Shown here one piece after another: positions 62,230-64,000 of a stretch of DNA of 64,000 nt. A program made the translations under genes and the position numbers. The stretch is from Rhodospirillaceae bacterium UBA6219 (GTDB lineage Bacteria > Pseudomonadota > Alphaproteobacteria > Rhodospirillales > Magnetospirillaceae). The notes beneath the pieces were generated by a model. It was not told the origin of the DNA, ran no database searches, and saw nothing but the letters and a program-made list of their open reading frames with translations. The stretch covers positions 1 to 64,000 of the forward strand of contig DISD01000072.1 in assembly GCA_002435715.1 (NCBI GenBank). The letters run 5' to 3'. The stretch's first letter is position 1, and each line of letters starts with the position of its first letter.

Positions 62230-62306
62230 TGCTCCCCTCCAAACCAGTAGATGGACAGAAAGGGGGGCTTATCCCCCAAAGGGGGGCGCGATGCAAGGAA
62301 AAACCC

Positions 62307-64000
62307 CTAATTTATGGAAGATAAACCTTGGCTTTGCATGCGTTTCGTCCAATCGGACATGAAGTCCTGGAAGTTTTGCACCTGTTTGATCTTGTCGGCG
62401 ACGGTGGCCGGATCGATGATTCCGCGTTCCGGTTCGGCGGTCAGCAGGGCGAAAGCCTCGCGGAATTCGGTCTTGTCCATCTTGACGCCGAAGGTGCGCC
62501 GCAGACGCGCCAAGCCGCGTTCGTCATGGGCCAGGGTCATGGCGGTGGCCAGGTCGACCAGACGGCGCGCCATCTTGGGTTCGATGGGAAGGTTGCCAAA
62601 GGGCGGTTCGACCATCTGTTCCAAGGCGGCGACCACTTCCGGCCAGCGTTTTTGTTCCCAGAAGATTTGTGCCCGCAATTCCTTGGCCCGTTCGGAATTG
62701 TCGTTCAGCAGCAAGGCCAGGGCTTCGGCGGCGCGGCCCAGATCGGCCAAGGCGCGGATGCGCATGTAACGGCGCTGGTCGTAAAGATCGGCCGGCTGGT
62801 CGGGCACTTCCGAGGCGTCGAGGGCTTCCAATGCCGGGCCGGGGCGATGGTCGGACAATTGCAGGAAAGCCAGTCTGGCGCCGACCCGGGCTTTTTCCGC
62901 CCCTTGCAGGCGGAAGCGCACCTGATGGCGCAGCAATTCCGACGAGCGGTCGATCAGATCGACGGCGGCCAGCCGGTCGGCCAGCTTGCGGATCATCTCG
63001 TCGCCCTTGGTGCCCGACGGCGTCAGGTCCTGGAACTCGTCGTACAGGCCGATGGCGCTGATCGGTGACAAGCCGTCGGCCAAGCCACCCAGGAACAGCT
63101 TTTCGAAGGTGTCGTTCATCGCCTGCTGGACGTTGGCCACATCGGGATGTTCGGGGAAGTTGGTGACCACCGAACGCATCATGCGCAGGCCTTCGGCATA
63201 GCGGCCATCGGCCACCAGCAATTCGCCCAGGCGTTTCAGCAATTGATATTCGAAATCCTCGCCGCGCCAGGCGAAGCGCAGTTTGTTCAACTGGGTGATG
63301 GCTTCGCCGGTGGAAATCAGGCCGCGGCGCAGTTGCAGTTCGATGCGGGCGCGGCCGGCATAGGCACGGTCGGGGCGGCTTTCGCTGTCCTCGGCTTCCT
63401 TGTACTTGGCGATGGCCTGGTCCCATTGCTTGCCGGCTTCGGCGGCGATGCCCTGCATGCGGCTGATGGTGCCCAGATCGCGCGGCGACAGGCCGGGGCC
63501 GGCCATGGCCTCGATGATGCGGTTGGCGCCCTTGGCATCGCCGGCGGCGGCGGTGGAGCGGACCGCTTCGGTGCCCAGGGCCATGCGTAGACGGGCATGC
63601 AGGCCCTTCATGTCCTCGGGGGCCAGACGCAGCAGCAGCGCTTGTTTGTTGGGCTGGTCCGATTGCTTGGACCGGGCGGCGGCCAGCCACAATTGCGCCT
63701 GCGGGTCCTTGGCCATGCCGGGGTGGGACAAATCGCGTTCGGCTTCGGGGTAATGGCCCATCATGTATTGGGCGACGCCGTGGACGCCGGCGAAATTGGG
63801 GGTGTCGACCATGGTGGGGTCGGTTTGGGCGATCAACCGCAACACCCCCAGGGCTTCCGCCGCCATGCCGTTGGACAGGTAATGGCGGGCGATTTCCAGG
63901 CGTTGGGCGTTCTTGTCCTCGGGCCGGACATAGGCCATGCGGTTCATCAGCTTTTGATGCTCGGGGACGAACTTGTCGGTGCCGCCACGCATCCAACGGG
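62307..64000 (-). CDS. TPR-repeat protein, 5' end outside window
   Basis: The frame is open to the right edge, so the N-terminus is missing; 561 residues follow the first ATG in the window (63992), which reads like the middle of a protein. It is helical, with TPR-like pairs (AEALGVLRLIAQTDP, QWDQAIAKYKEAEDSE, YAEGLRMMRSVVTNFPEHPDV, WPEVVAALEQM). No membrane segment is visible in this part. It probably serves as a scaffold. The gene ends 77 bp before speD on the same strand. Confidence 0.8.
   Translation of the reverse strand, partial: RWMRGGTDKFVPEHQKLMNRMAYVRPEDKNAQRLEIARHYLSNGMAAEALGVLRLIAQTDPTMVDTPNFAGVHGVAQYMMGHYPEAERDLSHPGMAKDPQAQLWLAAARSKQSDQPNKQALLLRLAPEDMKGLHARLRMALGTEAVRSTAAAGDAKGANRIIEAMAGPGLSPRDLGTISRMQGIAAEAGKQWDQAIAKYKEAEDSESRPDRAYAGRARIELQLRRGLISTGEAITQLNKLRFAWRGEDFEYQLLKRLGELLVADGRYAEGLRMMRSVVTNFPEHPDVANVQQAMNDTFEKLFLGGLADGLSPISAIGLYDEFQDLTPSGTKGDEMIRKLADRLAAVDLIDRSSELLRHQVRFRLQGAEKARVGARLAFLQLSDHRPGPALEALDASEVPDQPADLYDQRRYMRIRALADLGRAAEALALLLNDNSERAKELRAQIFWEQKRWPEVVAALEQMVEPPFGNLPIEPKMARRLVDLATAMTLAHDERGLARLRRTFGVKMDKTEFREAFALLTAEPERGIIDPATVADKIKQVQNFQDFMSDWTKRMQSQGLSSIN

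Noticed and set aside
62230..62306. Possible SAM or polyamine riboswitch before speD
   Set aside because: Only G- and C-runs forming a simple hairpin are seen; no riboswitch consensus could be matched.

Overview
The window is high-GC, densely packed DNA from an alphaproteobacterium. A Magnetospirillum-like member of the Rhodospirillales is the best guess. This rests on protein resemblance and gene neighbourhoods (aroA-cmk-rpsA, uvrC-pgsA-mobB-moeA-moaD-moaE, phasin, FYDLN-acid protein) plus a complete sulfur-oxidation dsr cluster. It is not based on a database comparison.

Layout. 1-9386 is the 3' part of a giant secreted RTX/cadherin-like repeat protein, followed by a terminator and a kinase-fold gene that looks catalytically degraded. 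10475-19435 holds housekeeping and metabolic genes: an SDR oxidoreductase, uvrC, pgsA, four molybdopterin genes, a small secreted protein, an ECF sigma/anti-sigma pair and a secreted metallo-beta-lactamase-fold hydrolase. Next come a patatin-like lipase with internal membrane segments and a small coiled-coil protein.

21943-31480 is an integrated mobile element of about 9.5 kb, inserted into the 3' half of a tRNA-Ala(GGC) gene. It is bounded by a perfect 52-bp direct repeat, and both ends carry short phased repeats that look like integrase arm sites. It contains a tyrosine integrase, an AlpA-like excisionase, a RepA-like ATPase, two unknown genes, a Sel1-repeat protein and a divergent XRE regulator that share an 18-bp palindrome, and an AT-richer four-gene operon. 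I read that operon as an ABC-three-component (ABC-3C) type conflict system: a Rad50-like ATPase with a zinc hook, a middle component, a C-terminal component, and an overlapping 56-codon membrane peptide that shares a glycine/aspartate tag with the C-terminal component.

31626-45068 is chromosomal again: FYDLN protein, aroA-cmk-rpsA, an aspartate aminotransferase, an orphan possible nuclease, phasin, a two-gene ABC exporter, a Na/Pi cotransporter with a candidate Pho box, an unknown protein, and a PleD-like diguanylate cyclase.

45159-55676 (minus strand) is dsrABEFHCMKLJOP, the order known from Allochromatium vinosum. With dsrEFH and dsrL present, the siroheme sulfite reductase DsrAB most likely runs in the oxidative direction. 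Persulfide sulfur would be relayed through DsrEFH to DsrC. DsrAB would release sulfite and pass electrons to DsrL, and the DsrMKJOP membrane complex would handle DsrC disulfide/thiol redox. A divergent TauD-like oxygenase, a possible 32-codon leader ORF and a 70-codon gene flank it. The window ends with a chemoreceptor translationally coupled to a CtpA-type protease, the speD-speE polyamine pair, and a TPR protein cut by the window edge.
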